A DNA stretch of 64,000 bases from Saprospiraceae bacterium (GCA_020629035.1 JAHDEC010000012.1:1-64000); one strand, 5' to 3'; counted from the first letter of the stretch, positions 16,527-25,183 are shown. Numbers and translations are program-made. Notes: generated by a model from the sequence alone, not told the origin.

Positions 16527-18698
16527 TTATTTCAACTTCATAGGTAAATCAGTAAATCGAGTCCCTGTTAACCTTCTTAGTGCATTGCCAATAGCTGCCC
16601 CAATAGGCCCCAAAGGTGGCTCTCCCACAGGCAAAGGACGATCTAAGCCCTGAATTAAATGAACATCAATTTCTTTAGGTGAATGACGCATTAAAGCCAT
16701 ATCGTATGATCCATAATTTATCGGAAATAATCGTCCATCTTTCAAACCCATTTTTTCATGCATGGCAGCACTGATACCCATGATAATAGACCCTTCGCAT
16801 TGGGCTTTTACCTGATCAGGATTGACGGCTAAACCACAATCAAAAACACAAGTAACTTTTTCTACTCGAACAATACCATTTGTTAAACTAAGCTCTGCAA
16901 CTTGAGCACAAGGAGCGCCGACATCTATTGACGCAGCAAAACCCATGGCTCGATTTCCTATTAACTCATTCGTGTAATTAGATTTTTCAGCGGCTAATTT
17001 TATCACCTTGCTGATTCTAGTTTGAGTTTCATCATCACCAAGGCTCTTCAGTCTTAGAGCAATCGGATCTATTTGGTTGTTCCATGCCAGTTCATCTATA
17101 AAACTTTCGATGGCAAACGTATTGGCCAGCAATCCAAGACTTCGCCAGAAACTAGTAGCAAAAGGAAGCGTCTTGTGCCATTGGACAGCTCTTCGATTGG
17201 CAATATTTCCATACATAATATTGGCACCTCGCATGGCTCCTACATCTGTTCCCAACATTTTTGACATAGCAGGCGGCATGAGCAATGAATTAATCGCAAC
17301 ATCACCACTGGCATAATGATGTTCTAAATTTGCTATCCCTCCTTGTTCATTCAGTCTACCCTTTACAATATGATGAGTTGGGGGTCTAAACATATCATTC
17401 TGAAATTCCTCCTTCCTAGTAAAACTAAACTTAACCGGTCTTCCTATCTCTCTAGCTATCAATGCTACTTCTGCAGCATGAGAGGTATCCAGCCTTCTAC
17501 CAAAACCTCCACCCAGATATTTACCAATGACGTTTACATCTTTAGTTTTAAATCCAAGTGCTTTGGCAACGCTATGTTGGGTAGCTCCAATGCTTTGGGT
17601 AGATAAAATAACAGTAGCCTTGCCGTCTTTCACCTCTGCAACAGCTCCGTTTGGCTCCATCTGAGCGTGCGCACCAATAGGACTAGAAAAGCTTAAGCTT
17701 ACAAACTCATCATCATCTTCCAGCGCTGCGCCTACTTTTTGGGTGATCATTTGTTTACCCTCGCCAACTTTCAAATAAGCACGTAGATCCTCCTCGGTCC
17801 AAACCTTAGGTATATCCCATTCAATATTCACCTTGCTCCTAGCAGCCAATGCCTGGCTAAAACTTTCAGCTACAATTCCTAACCATCCTTTGCCTTCCAC
17901 CACACGAACCACGCCTGGCATTTGTCCGGCCTCAGAAAAATCAATACTTTTAATACTTGAACCAATATGTTCGGGCCTGATAATCGTAGCATGTAGCATA
18001 TTTTCCATCTCAGCATCTAGGCCAAAAATCGGCGCACCAACAATCTTGTCATGTAAATCTATTCTTGGAATTGGCTTACCTATATGTTTTAAAGCTGTGC
18101 TTGGTTTAAGTGCTACGTTTTTAGGTAATTTCCATTCTGTAACATTTGCTAAGGCTTCAGCATAGCTTAAAGAACCATTAGGATGATCTATAAATCCCTC
18201 CCGAGTCCTGAGTTGATCGACAGCCATCCCTAATTTCTTACTTGCTTCATTGACAATCATCTGCCTCATCATTGCAGCCATTTCTCTTAGTGGATTATAT
18301 AGTTGAGCAATGGATAGACTACCTCCAGTGGTAAATCGATCAAGTATTCCTGTATCTGTAGCTGCTGCTTGCACGATGATACTATTCATATCCAGATCTA
18401 ATTCATCTGCAATAATCTGAGCAAAACCCGTGAAGGTACCCTGCCCCATCTCGACTTTTGGGGAGTGAAAAATCAGGGTATTTTCTTCAGTAAATTCAAA
18501 CCATAAATTGGCATCTGTTCCTTTGCCTGAATATGGTAAAACTAAAGATTCTGACAATCCCAAAGCCGATCTTCTCAATGGGTTAATAAACACACAAGAG
18601 CCCAAAGCCAAAAGACCTATGGATCCTAAACCTCCACGAACAAGAAATTTCCTTCTTGACGAACTCGTCTTTTGCACTGATTTATTCTTATCACTCAT
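16527..18698 (-). CDS. Molybdopterin-binding subunit of a periplasmic xanthine dehydrogenase-family enzyme (IorB-like)
   Basis: The 723-residue protein has a twin-arginine leader (SSRRKFLVRGGLGSIGLLALG) and should be exported folded with its cofactor. Two aldehyde-oxidase-type Mo-binding blocks are visible: GKYLGGGFGRRLDTSHAAEVA around residue 395 and a C-terminal VGEPPLGPIGAAIGNALRR holding the catalytic Glu. The order matches isoquinoline 1-oxidoreductase beta-like enzymes, which hydroxylate N-heterocycles or oxidise aldehydes. It lies 31 bases downstream of the 2Fe-2S subunit. No FAD subunit is encoded, so electrons probably pass to the cytochrome encoded first in the operon. The substrate is unknown. 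Confidence 0.9.
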   Translation of the reverse strand: MSDKNKSVQKTSSSRRKFLVRGGLGSIGLLALGSCVFINPLRRSALGLSESLVLPYSGKGTDANLWFEFTEENTLIFHSPKVEMGQGTFTGFAQIIADELDLDMNSIIVQAAATDTGILDRFTTGGSLSIAQLYNPLREMAAMMRQMIVNEASKKLGMAVDQLRTREGFIDHPNGSLSYAEALANVTEWKLPKNVALKPSTALKHIGKPIPRIDLHDKIVGAPIFGLDAEMENMLHATIIRPEHIGSSIKSIDFSEAGQMPGVVRVVEGKGWLGIVAESFSQALAARSKVNIEWDIPKVWTEEDLRAYLKVGEGKQMITQKVGAALEDDDEFVSLSFSSPIGAHAQMEPNGAVAEVKDGKATVILSTQSIGATQHSVAKALGFKTKDVNVIGKYLGGGFGRRLDTSHAAEVALIAREIGRPVKFSFTRKEEFQNDMFRPPTHHIVKGRLNEQGGIANLEHHYASGDVAINSLLMPPAMSKMLGTDVGAMRGANIMYGNIANRRAVQWHKTLPFATSFWRSLGLLANTFAIESFIDELAWNNQIDPIALRLKSLGDDETQTRISKVIKLAAEKSNYTNELIGNRAMGFAASIDVGAPCAQVAELSLTNGIVRVEKVTCVFDCGLAVNPDQVKAQCEGSIIMGISAAMHEKMGLKDGRLFPINYGSYDMALMRHSPKEIDVHLIQGLDRPLPVGEPPLGPIGAAIGNALRRLTGTRFTDLPMKLK

Positions 18699-18729
18699 GG
18701 TATAAAAAATTAGCTGGGTTTTGAGCTTA

Positions 18730-19197
18730 CTACTTTTGAAGATTCTGCAGTTTTGCAGCTTTATGGATAGCTTTTCTCATTCGATAATAGGTCCCACATC
18801 GGCATATGTTGATGATGTTTTGGTCTATATCTTCATCCGTTGGATTGGGTATTTCATTTAGCATTGCGGCTGTTGCCATGATAAAACCGGGTTGACAATA
18901 TCCACATTGGGGGACTATTTCATCTTTCCAAGCTTGTTGCACCGGGTGTAAATCGCCATCTTTTGACAATCCCTCAATGGTGGTGATTTCCTTACCGTCT
19001 GCCATCTTAACTGGAAACGAACAAGAGCGTACAGCTTTACCATCTACATGAATAGTACAGGCGCCACATGCTGCTTTTCCACAACCAAATTTGGTACCCT
19101 TTAAATCCAATACATCTCGAATCGCCCAGAGCAAAGGTGTATTCCCATCGAGCTCTAAGACTTGACTTTTCCCATTTATGCTAAATGATATTTTCAT
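18730..19197 (-). CDS. 2Fe-2S subunit of the molybdenum hydroxylase (IorA-like)
   Basis: The 155-residue protein carries both iron-sulfur clusters of the family. Plant-type ferredoxin cysteines are at 39, 44, 47 and 59 ([19 protein letters not shown]). The second cluster has cysteines at 98, 101, 132 and 134 (CGYCQPGF and [15 protein letters not shown]). Length and motifs match the small subunit of isoquinoline 1-oxidoreductase and related aldehyde dehydrogenases. It has no signal peptide of its own and probably travels with the Tat-leader Mo subunit encoded 31 bases downstream. Confidence 0.93.
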   Translation of the reverse strand: MKISFSINGKSQVLELDGNTPLLWAIRDVLDLKGTKFGCGKAACGACTIHVDGKAVRSCSFPVKMADGKEITTIEGLSKDGDLHPVQQAWKDEIVPQCGYCQPGFIMATAAMLNEIPNPTDEDIDQNIINICRCGTYYRMRKAIHKAAKLQNLQK

Positions 19198-19214
19198 TGG
19201 CTAAGTAGCTTTAA

Positions 19215-19829
19215 TTATTCGGCTGGAATGATTGCTCCAGCTTCTATCCATTCTTTGACTGCTTCTATAAATTCCTCCTTCGAGACGGGTGGCACTTCTC
19301 TAGGTGTTCCTTCTGCATCAACCCCTGGATTCCAGGCCCATAAGACCAGTTCATGCTCCGTCAAATGTTCCTCTATTTCTTTAGGCGTCCTACCTCCATT
19401 TCGATTTGGGTCCATCATTTGGCTCGCAATCTCTACCCTAGTTTTTCCTTCCCATGCCATACTTCTTGGTGCTAATGCCCAATGTGGCGCACCAGGCACA
19501 CCTGAAAAGTCATTGTTTTCTGAACTGTGGCAAGTTTCACATGTATATCCTGCTAAACCGTGGTCATCTGGACCTCGCTCGATATCAAAATTATGCAAAT
19601 GACTATCCTCTCCTTGTAATGGTATATCGCCACCTGGGTGACAATTTACACAGCGCTTATGTAACAAAACCGCCATCATTTTATCGAATGGATCATCTCC
19701 TATCATCACTTCTATCTCATCACCATCCTGATATGTTTTTTGGCCAATGTTGTTTGTCGACTCAAGACTAAAACTCAAGCTTAAAATAATCGCAATGATC
19801 ACAAAACCAACAATTGTATGCTTCATCAT
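19215..19829 (-). CDS. Di-heme c-type cytochrome, probable electron acceptor of the Mo hydroxylase
   Basis: The 204-residue protein has a signal-anchor or signal peptide (about 1-22). It has two c-type heme sites, CVNCH at 60-64 and CETCH at 97-101, followed by a region rich in Trp/Pro/Glu without further CxxCH. It is the first gene of the operon, 17 bases upstream of the 2Fe-2S subunit. Since the enzyme lacks a flavin subunit, this cytochrome is the likely route for electrons into the periplasmic respiratory pool. That role is inferred from the neighbourhood. Confidence 0.8.
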   Translation of the reverse strand: MMKHTIVGFVIIAIILSLSFSLESTNNIGQKTYQDGDEIEVMIGDDPFDKMMAVLLHKRCVNCHPGGDIPLQGEDSHLHNFDIERGPDDHGLAGYTCETCHSSENNDFSGVPGAPHWALAPRSMAWEGKTRVEIASQMMDPNRNGGRTPKEIEEHLTEHELVLWAWNPGVDAEGTPREVPPVSKEEFIEAVKEWIEAGAIIPAE

Positions 19830-19930
19830 TTTAAATATTTTCCTAATTTACCTACTTATATGAATTTAATATAACTAAGCTCTTAAAGAATGGCCATTAG
19901 TCCTAAAATGACTGCAAACTTTAAAAATCA

Positions 19931-20698
19931 ATGCAAGAACAAATATTAGAGAAATTAAGAAGCAATTCTTTTAAAGAATATTGTGAAGGCATCAAAATGC
20001 TTAGTCTAAACATTAAAAATCCTGAGCTCTTTCAAACGGAGAACGATCAAGAATTAATGGAACGAATTTGTGTTGCCTTTATACCAGAAAAATGGGCAAG
20101 CCATGATGATTTTGTACAGGGCGTGAAAAATATCGTTACTGGCCTACCAGATTATTTTGAATACATAAATGATCCCAAAATTGGTGCAAATCTCCGAGGT
20201 ATATCCATATTTATCGAAGGCCTAATGAATCAAAAATATGATTTGTCAGCATTCAAGGTGCCGTCTCATACTGGATATCTTATGAGCTACACTGCAGCAA
20301 AATCCATAAGTAAACATTTTCGAAAAGCTGATATCAAACTTGCCCAGTCATTCTTTAAAATGGTGAGTAATTTCTTCCTAGCTATATGCGACGTACAAGC
20401 AGCAGCAGCTCTACTGCTATCTAAAATAAGACCGTGGAATAAAGAGATGTGCGAAGGTTTTTTCAATATTCTGACCGCTGCAGATCTGTCCATCCAACAT
20501 TGGATGCTAGAAACATTACATAACGTTTATGATAAACCTGTAGTGAAGGAACATATCTTTGGTCGATATATTCAGCTCTTAGAAAACTTAAAAAGTAAAT
20601 ACACAGAAGAAGGAAAAGAAAAAAACATCCTACAGGTACAAGAAATTATGGATATGGTCATAAGGAAAAGCAAAGGTATCTTAGCTAGCGAATCTTAA
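19931..20698 (+). CDS. Hypothetical helical cytoplasmic protein
   Basis: I do not recognise this 255-residue protein. It has no signal peptide or transmembrane helix and is almost entirely amphipathic helix. Segments such as LRGISIFIEGLMNQ and KLAQSFFKMVSNFFLAICDVQAAAALLLSK suggest a helical-repeat fold. The C-terminus (VVKEHIFGRYIQLLENLKSKY ... MDMVIRKSKGIL), here shown in pieces, is matched by a remnant in the following intergenic region, so the gene was once duplicated in tandem. It starts 101 bases from the divergently transcribed cytochrome operon. Confidence 0.65.
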   Translation: MQEQILEKLRSNSFKEYCEGIKMLSLNIKNPELFQTENDQELMERICVAFIPEKWASHDDFVQGVKNIVTGLPDYFEYINDPKIGANLRGISIFIEGLMNQKYDLSAFKVPSHTGYLMSYTAAKSISKHFRKADIKLAQSFFKMVSNFFLAICDVQAAAALLLSKIRPWNKEMCEGFFNILTAADLSIQHWMLETLHNVYDKPVVKEHIFGRYIQLLENLKSKYTEEGKEKNILQVQEIMDMVIRKSKGILASES

Positions 20699-20731
20699 AA
20701 TATATAAACACCTAGGCTACACAAGGTATAG

Positions 20732-20884
20732 AATCAAGCGGCTGTTAAGGAACATATTTTTGATAAGTACTTAAACATATTAAGAAATCTCCAAGAAAAA
20801 TACAATGTGGCCCAAAACACAGAAAAGGTAGCTCTGGTCAATAGAATCTACGATATGGTTTATCCAAGAAGTAAAGGCTTATAA
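20732..20884 (+). pseudogene. C-terminal remnant of a tandem copy of the preceding gene
   Basis: The bases after the 20698 stop translate in one frame to about 50 residues beginning NQAAVKEHIFDKYLNILRN and ending DMVYPRSKGL before a TAA at 20882-20884. This aligns along its length with the last 50 residues of the upstream protein (KEHIFGRYIQLLENL ... MDMVIRKSKGIL). A stop at 20729 precedes it and there is no start codon, so it is a relic of a duplicated gene that lost its 5' part. Confidence 0.75.
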
Positions 20885-20886
20885 CA

Positions 20887-20918
20887 AAAGAGCCCATCAA
20901 AATTTTGATAGGCTCTTT
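20887..20918. terminator. Hairpin terminator between convergent units
   Basis: AAAGAGCC at 20887-20894 pairs with GGCTCTTT at 20911-20918. The bases between contain the palindrome ATCAAAATTTTGAT, which extends the stem. The hairpin stands between the plus-strand remnant and the end of the minus-strand aminotransferase gene and can serve both directions. Confidence 0.75.
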
Positions 20919-20941
20919 GCTAAATTTATGTTTATATCTTA

Positions 20942-22021
20942 CTAAACACCAACTAAGCTTGGTGCAATTTTCTTAACCCAGTCATAACTATCTTCGACTC
21001 TTCCACTTCTAATGCCGTTTATTTCTGCCTTCAACATTGGCCCAATCTTATAGTTCTCATGATCTAGTACATAGTCTTTCCCTCTATAACCTATCTTACT
21101 CACAGTCGAAATTACGGCTGCTGTTCCCGCACCAAATACTTCCTTTAAACTTCCATCCTCATGCGCATTAACTACTTCATCTATAGAAATTAAACGCTCT
21201 TCCACAAATAAGCCTTTGCGCTTGGCAATCTGAATTAATGAATCTCTTGTTATCCCTTTTAATATCGTACCATCGGTAATTGGAGTAATTAACTTATCAC
21301 CTATTACAAAAAAGATGTTCATCGTTCCTACTTCCTGAATGTACTTTGATTCTCTTGCATCCAACCATAAAACCTGATCATATCCCTTTTCCTTAGCCAA
21401 TTTTGCTGGATAAAGTGATGCTGCATAGTTTCCTGCTGCTTTTGCTTCTCCTACACCACCATAAGCTGCTCTAATAAAATGCTCTTCCGCCAATAGACTG
21501 ACCGGTTTTGGATAATAAGGCCCAACAGGCATCGTGAAAATGATAAATTTATATAACGTAGAAGGTCTAACTCCAATAAACTCGTCAGTAGCAAACATGA
21601 GTGGTCTTATATAAAGAGCACTTCCTTCTGCTGGTGGTATCCACGCCGATTCTAAACTTACCATCATTTCTACCGCCTGAAGAAATAAATCCTCAGGAAT
21701 TTCTGCCATACACATTCTAGCCGCTGATGCATTAATACGCTTGGCATGCATTTCTGGTCTAAATAGAGCAGGCGTTCCATCAGCTAATTTGGTCGCCTTC
21801 ATCCCTTCAAAAATTGATTGACCATAGTGCCAAGCAAGATTTCCTGGATGTATACTTAAATGTTGTAAAGGTTTAATTTCGGCGTTCTTCCATTCTTTCC
21901 CATCAAAATCAACAACAAACATATGGTCAGAAAAGACCTTACCGAATGGGATGTCACTAAAATCAACGCTTGATAATGAAGATTGGGTAGTTTTAGTAAC
22001 TTTGATAGGATGGTTTGTCAT
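20942..22021 (-). CDS. ilvE: Branched-chain amino acid aminotransferase
   Basis: The 359-residue enzyme is a class IV PLP aminotransferase of the BCAT family. It shows WHYGQSIFEGMKA, YIRPLMFATDEFIGVRPS, the PLP-lysine region EAKAAGNYAAS and the downstream GYDQVLWLDA and EVFGAGTAAVIS blocks. It transfers amino groups between glutamate and the 2-oxo acids of Leu, Ile and Val in the cytoplasm. Length matches bacterial long-form BCATs. It is a single transcription unit with its own promoter candidate and a hairpin at the end. Confidence 0.95.
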   Translation of the reverse strand: MTNHPIKVTKTTQSSLSSVDFSDIPFGKVFSDHMFVVDFDGKEWKNAEIKPLQHLSIHPGNLAWHYGQSIFEGMKATKLADGTPALFRPEMHAKRINASAARMCMAEIPEDLFLQAVEMMVSLESAWIPPAEGSALYIRPLMFATDEFIGVRPSTLYKFIIFTMPVGPYYPKPVSLLAEEHFIRAAYGGVGEAKAAGNYAASLYPAKLAKEKGYDQVLWLDARESKYIQEVGTMNIFFVIGDKLITPITDGTILKGITRDSLIQIAKRKGLFVEERLISIDEVVNAHEDGSLKEVFGAGTAAVISTVSKIGYRGKDYVLDHENYKIGPMLKAEINGIRSGRVEDSYDWVKKIAPSLVGV

Positions 22022-22039
22022 AGATACAGTTTATGAGTA

Positions 22040-22067
22040 CAAAAATAGCTATTTATTTGCTCATCAA
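22040..22067 (-). promoter_or_regulatory. Candidate promoter of the aminotransferase gene
   Basis: On the minus strand TTG at 22067-22065 is followed after 17 bases by TATTTTTG at 22047-22040, which fits the Bacteroidota TTG / TAnnTTTG promoter pattern. The -7 element lies 19 bases before the start codon. Confidence 0.45.
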
Positions 22068-22132
22068 CAAGTTTTCAATGCATATACAATCTTATATTAC
22101 AATAATCTTTAATTCGCAAAATAATATTTTGT

Positions 22133-22573
22133 ATGAAGCCTGAGCTGTTAGATGAAAATTTCCTTGATTTTGAATGGATAAATGTACCTGAAGTTAAAAA
22201 TTCAGAAATCCAAATCGAAGAAAAAACAAAAGTCCTTATCGTTATAAAGGATACTGATTTAACACCCAATGCTAAGATTTTGTTGTCAAAAATTTTGCAA
22301 GCCATTGGAATAGATCTAGCAACTGAAGCAGTACTTAGCTTACTAAGCGGAACTGAAAATATAAACGTAGCCCAGATAGCTCACCAAAAAAATCCTCTAT
22401 TTCTGCTTGCCATGGGCTTAGAAGCAAGCCAACTATCACTGCAGGTGGAGTATAAACAGAACATTCCTTTTACTATGGGTAAAAATAAATATCTGTTTAC
22501 CTATGACTTGAGCTCTCTAGAAAATAATGTAGAATTTAAAAAGGCATTATGGGCAGCCTTAAAATCTTTGTGA
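22133..22573 (+). CDS. Hypothetical protein; weak resemblance to DNA polymerase III psi (HolD)
   Basis: The 146-residue protein has no signal peptide. Its layout is a short N-terminal peptide containing Trp, a beta strand (KTKVLIVIKD), a helix (PNAKILLSKILQAIGI), a central alternating part and a final helix EFKKALWAALKSL. This order resembles the psi subunit of DNA polymerase III, which has the same size, a flexible N-terminal peptide and a C-terminal helix with ALW. The comparison is from memory of the E. coli protein and has not been tested. Otherwise the family is unknown. It is convergent with the next gene, 4 bases between stops. Confidence 0.6.
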   Translation: MKPELLDENFLDFEWINVPEVKNSEIQIEEKTKVLIVIKDTDLTPNAKILLSKILQAIGIDLATEAVLSLLSGTENINVAQIAHQKNPLFLLAMGLEASQLSLQVEYKQNIPFTMGKNKYLFTYDLSSLENNVEFKKALWAALKSL

Positions 22574-22577
22574 GCCA

Positions 22578-23021
22578 TTACGAGGAATGATCGGTAACAA
22601 TTACCCATTCCTTGTTTAAATATTTCCACAATAATGTATAATGTCCACTCAAAGTATCCTCTGTTCTAAACAAAGTCCACTTGCCCAACACCTGATAAGC
22701 CTTATCACCCAATGGCTCTTTGCTCAAAACATCAAAAGCTAGTTTACCCATGGCCGCTTGATTCGGATACGATTTTTTATAGTTGGCCAGCACAGGCGCA
22801 TATCCTTTAGTCAATCCTTTACTTCCTACAAAAGTCAAGGAATCACTTTCCCAATAACCACTCATAAAGGCATCCAAATCTCCTGTATTCCAAGCTGTCT
22901 CTTGGGCAGCCATAATCCGATCGATGGCTTCTCCACCATCAGGAATCGACTCCTTAATTTCCTTGCATCCAACGAATAATAGGCAAACAAGGGCAAGCAA
23001 GTATAATCTTATCTCTTCCAT
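22578..23021 (-). CDS. DUF4440/SnoaL-like (NTF2 fold) lipoprotein
   Basis: The 147-residue protein has a short signal peptide with lipobox LLFVGC (Cys about residue 19). A single NTF2-like domain follows: MAAQETAWNTGDLDAFM, YWESDSLTFVGS, then a beta sheet ending LLWKYLNKEWVIVTDHSS. This is the DUF4440 layout. Such domains bind small ligands or act as isomerase-like enzymes. No catalytic set can be assigned here. It is a single gene on the minus strand, 26 bases from the divergent rdgB. Confidence 0.82.
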   Translation of the reverse strand: MEEIRLYLLALVCLLFVGCKEIKESIPDGGEAIDRIMAAQETAWNTGDLDAFMSGYWESDSLTFVGSKGLTKGYAPVLANYKKSYPNQAAMGKLAFDVLSKEPLGDKAYQVLGKWTLFRTEDTLSGHYTLLWKYLNKEWVIVTDHSS

Positions 23022-23047
23022 TAAGACTAAAGTTACTAATTTTGAAT

Positions 23048-23647
23048 ATGCAACAATATAAAGAAATAATTTTCGCTACGAGTAATGCTCATAAAGTGGC
23101 TGAAGTGGATTTAATCTTTCAAATGCCAAGCATTAAACTTCGCAGCTTAAAAGACATAAAATTTACGAAAGAAATTGTCGAAGATGGACATACCTTCCGA
23201 GAAAATGCACTCCTTAAAGTGCAAGCCATAGCTAAAGAAGGTTACACTAACATTATAGGAGAAGATGCTGGCTTGGAAGTCGAAGCACTTAATGGCGAAC
23301 CTGGTATCTACTCAGCTAGATATTCAGGAGAACCAGTTAATCATGCAAGAAACATACAGAAATTACTAAAAAACTTGGAAGGAGCAACTAATCGTAAAGC
23401 TAGGTTTGTGTCCACGGTGTGCTTTATGGATGAAGGCATTATCAGCTACTTTGAAGGTTATATACATGGTGAAATATGTATGACAGAAACAGGTAAAAAA
23501 GGCTTTGGTTACGACCCGATTTTTAAACCAAATGGCTACCAATACACCTTTGCAGAAATGGAAGACCAATTAAAATCAAGCATTAGCCATAGATACAAAT
23601 CGTTTACTGAACTTGCTAAATACCTTAGAAGTAAAAATCCACAATAA
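23048..23647 (+). CDS. rdgB: Non-canonical purine NTP pyrophosphatase (RdgB/HAM1)
   Basis: The 199-residue cytoplasmic enzyme hydrolyses dITP, ITP and XTP to the monophosphate and keeps damaged purines out of DNA. It shows the family motifs IIFATSNAHKVAEVD, EDAGLEVEALNGEPGIYSARYSGE, GKKGFGYDPIFKP and SHRYKSF. I chose the ATG at 23048 over the TTG two codons upstream. Its last 23 bases overlap the end of the opposite ubiA gene, so the two messages are complementary at their 3' ends. Confidence 0.95.
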   Translation: MQQYKEIIFATSNAHKVAEVDLIFQMPSIKLRSLKDIKFTKEIVEDGHTFRENALLKVQAIAKEGYTNIIGEDAGLEVEALNGEPGIYSARYSGEPVNHARNIQKLLKNLEGATNRKARFVSTVCFMDEGIISYFEGYIHGEICMTETGKKGFGYDPIFKPNGYQYTFAEMEDQLKSSISHRYKSFTELAKYLRSKNPQ

Positions 23648-24494
23648 AACACAGACCAAAACAAACACTCGCAATGCCATTAGTCGTAAAGAAGGCTAAA
23701 TTTACACGACTCAAATCGTCATATTTAACCAACGTGTGCTGAAAGAATAATAAGACCACAAATAGGAAAGTGCCAATCAAAAACAAAATCCCAAGTGCTG
23801 AGCCAAATTCTAAACTGCACAAATAAGCCGCAGCAAACAATAGTACAACCACTAAGGTGTGCAATACTCGAGATAGCAACAGCGCATTCTTAACTCCTAG
23901 TTTCTGAGGAATGCTATGCAGTCCATGTTTGGAATCAAATTGCACATCCTGCAGAGCGTAAATAATATCAAATCCAGCAACCCAAAACAACACCACTAAT
24001 CCGTAAAGAATAGGTATTAAAGCAAAACTAGAAGTAACGGCCAGATGAGCGCCAACCGGAGCCAAAGCCAGACCTAAACCTAATACAAAATGGCATAAAA
24101 AGGTAAATCGCTTAGTATAGGAGTAACCTAAGGTTATTAAAACAGCAATCGGAGACAATAAGAAACACAAAGCATTAATAAAATAGCAAGCAATAAAAAA
24201 GATAACAACATTGAACAAAACAAATGCTAATGCTTGCTTTCTACCTATGACACCACTAGGAATTTCTCGTCCCTTAGTACGTTCATTTAAAGCATCTATA
24301 TCACTGTCTAAATAACGATTAAATGCCATTGCAGCACTTCGCATTGTCACCATGCAAACCAGTACTAAAGCCAACAATAATCCATATTGATTAAATGCTG
24401 GATTCATGTTAAAACCTAGCACAAGACCCACCAACGCAAATGGCAGTGCAAATATGGTGTGGCTAAATTTTACAAGACTTAAATAGGATTTCAT
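23625..24494 (-). CDS. UbiA family prenyltransferase (4-hydroxybenzoate/menaquinone-type)
   Basis: The 289-residue membrane enzyme starts MKSYLSLVKFSHTIFALPFAL. It has about eight or nine transmembrane helices and both Asp-rich motifs of the UbiA family: a NRYLDSDIDALNERTKGRE segment after MAFN (polyprenyl diphosphate binding) and DIIYALQDVQFDSKHGLHS. It attaches a polyprenyl chain to an aromatic acid in quinone synthesis. The motif set is that of UbiA-like enzymes often annotated as 4-hydroxybenzoate polyprenyltransferase in Bacteroidota, which use menaquinone, so the substrate is uncertain. The ATG at 24494 is preferred to a GTG six codons upstream. Confidence 0.88.
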   Translation of the reverse strand: MKSYLSLVKFSHTIFALPFALVGLVLGFNMNPAFNQYGLLLALVLVCMVTMRSAAMAFNRYLDSDIDALNERTKGREIPSGVIGRKQALAFVLFNVVIFFIACYFINALCFLLSPIAVLITLGYSYTKRFTFLCHFVLGLGLALAPVGAHLAVTSSFALIPILYGLVVLFWVAGFDIIYALQDVQFDSKHGLHSIPQKLGVKNALLLSRVLHTLVVVLLFAAAYLCSLEFGSALGILFLIGTFLFVVLLFFQHTLVKYDDLSRVNLAFFTTNGIASVCFGLCFIVDFYF

Positions 24495-24522
24495 ACGCTG
24501 ATTCTCACACAAATAAATAGAA

Positions 24523-24555
24523 AAAGGCCCATCTATGTTTATAAATGGGCCCTTT
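24523..24555 (-). terminator. Rho-independent terminator of the DUF1573 gene
   Basis: GGCCCAT pairs with ATGGGCC around a 12-base loop. On the minus strand the stem is followed by a T run (GGGCCTTTTTC). It lies about 35 bases past the stop of the 24589-25146 gene and before the ubiA start. Confidence 0.8.
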
Positions 24556-24588
24556 ATTTCTTTTTGAACTTTACTTAGTCCGAGTCAA

Positions 24589-25146
24589 TTATTGACCTGG
24601 TACAGTGATCGTTCCTGGAGCAGCTGCTGGCTCAGCACCTTCTTCCTTGTTTACAGTTCCTTTGATAGTTAAGTATGTATTAACTGGATCTGTGTTAGCA
24701 GTAATAGTAACTCGCTTAGATTGTACATTACCACCTACTTTTCCTTTTCCTTTAGAATCAAATTGTACTTTGATAGCAGAAGATTCTCCTGGAGGAATAG
24801 GCTCTTTCGGCCATTGAGGTACAGTACATCCACATGATCCTTTTGCGTTAGAGATAATTAACGGCTCAGTACCTGTGTTTTTAAAAGTGTACTCATATAC
24901 TACTTTTTCTCCTTCCATAACTTCACCAAAATCATAAGTTGTTTCACCAAATGAAAGGGTTGTTAATGGACCAGCAGGTACTTCAGGTTCTGCTTTAGCC
25001 GGAGGAGTAGTGGTAGATGTAGTGGTAGTTGCTGCAGGAACAGCGCTAGTATCTGTAGCTGAAGAGCTATCTGCTCCATCACCTTTACATGATACCGCTA
25101 GCATACCTACTACTAAAAAGAAAGACAATAACTTTAATAATTTCAT
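24589..25146 (-). CDS. DUF1573 domain lipoprotein
   Basis: The 185-residue protein has a lipobox (VGMLAVSC). A low-complexity Ser/Thr/Ala/Pro linker (about 25-55) comes next, then one DUF1573 immunoglobulin-like domain with TYDFGEVMEGEKVVYEYTF, the hallmark SNAKGSCGCTVPQWP and PPGESSAIKVQFDSKGK. The domain is common on Bacteroidota envelope proteins; its ligand is unknown. The ATG at 25146 gives the signal peptide directly. A TAnnTTTG element lies 30 bases upstream and a hairpin follows the gene, so it is a single-gene unit. Confidence 0.9.
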   Translation of the reverse strand: MKLLKLLSFFLVVGMLAVSCKGDGADSSSATDTSAVPAATTTTSTTTPPAKAEPEVPAGPLTTLSFGETTYDFGEVMEGEKVVYEYTFKNTGTEPLIISNAKGSCGCTVPQWPKEPIPPGESSAIKVQFDSKGKGKVGGNVQSKRVTITANTDPVNTYLTIKGTVNKEEGAEPAAAPGTITVPGQ

Positions 25147-25175
25147 AATACGTAACGATTTAATTAACAATAACT

Positions 25176-25183
25176 CAAAGATA
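25176..25183 (-). promoter_or_regulatory. Candidate -7 element for the DUF1573 gene
   Basis: On the minus strand the octamer reads TATCTTTG, a full match to TAnnTTTG, 30 bases before the start codon. No clear TTG is found at the expected -33 distance. Confidence 0.4.

Noticed and set aside
17073-18165. Plus-strand reading frames inside the molybdenum hydroxylase gene
   Set aside because: They are shadows of the minus-strand gene, without leaders or domains; the minus frame carries all motifs.
23037-23044. TAATTTTG as promoter -7 element of rdgB
   Set aside because: It lies only 3 bases before the ATG, which would place the transcript start inside the gene.
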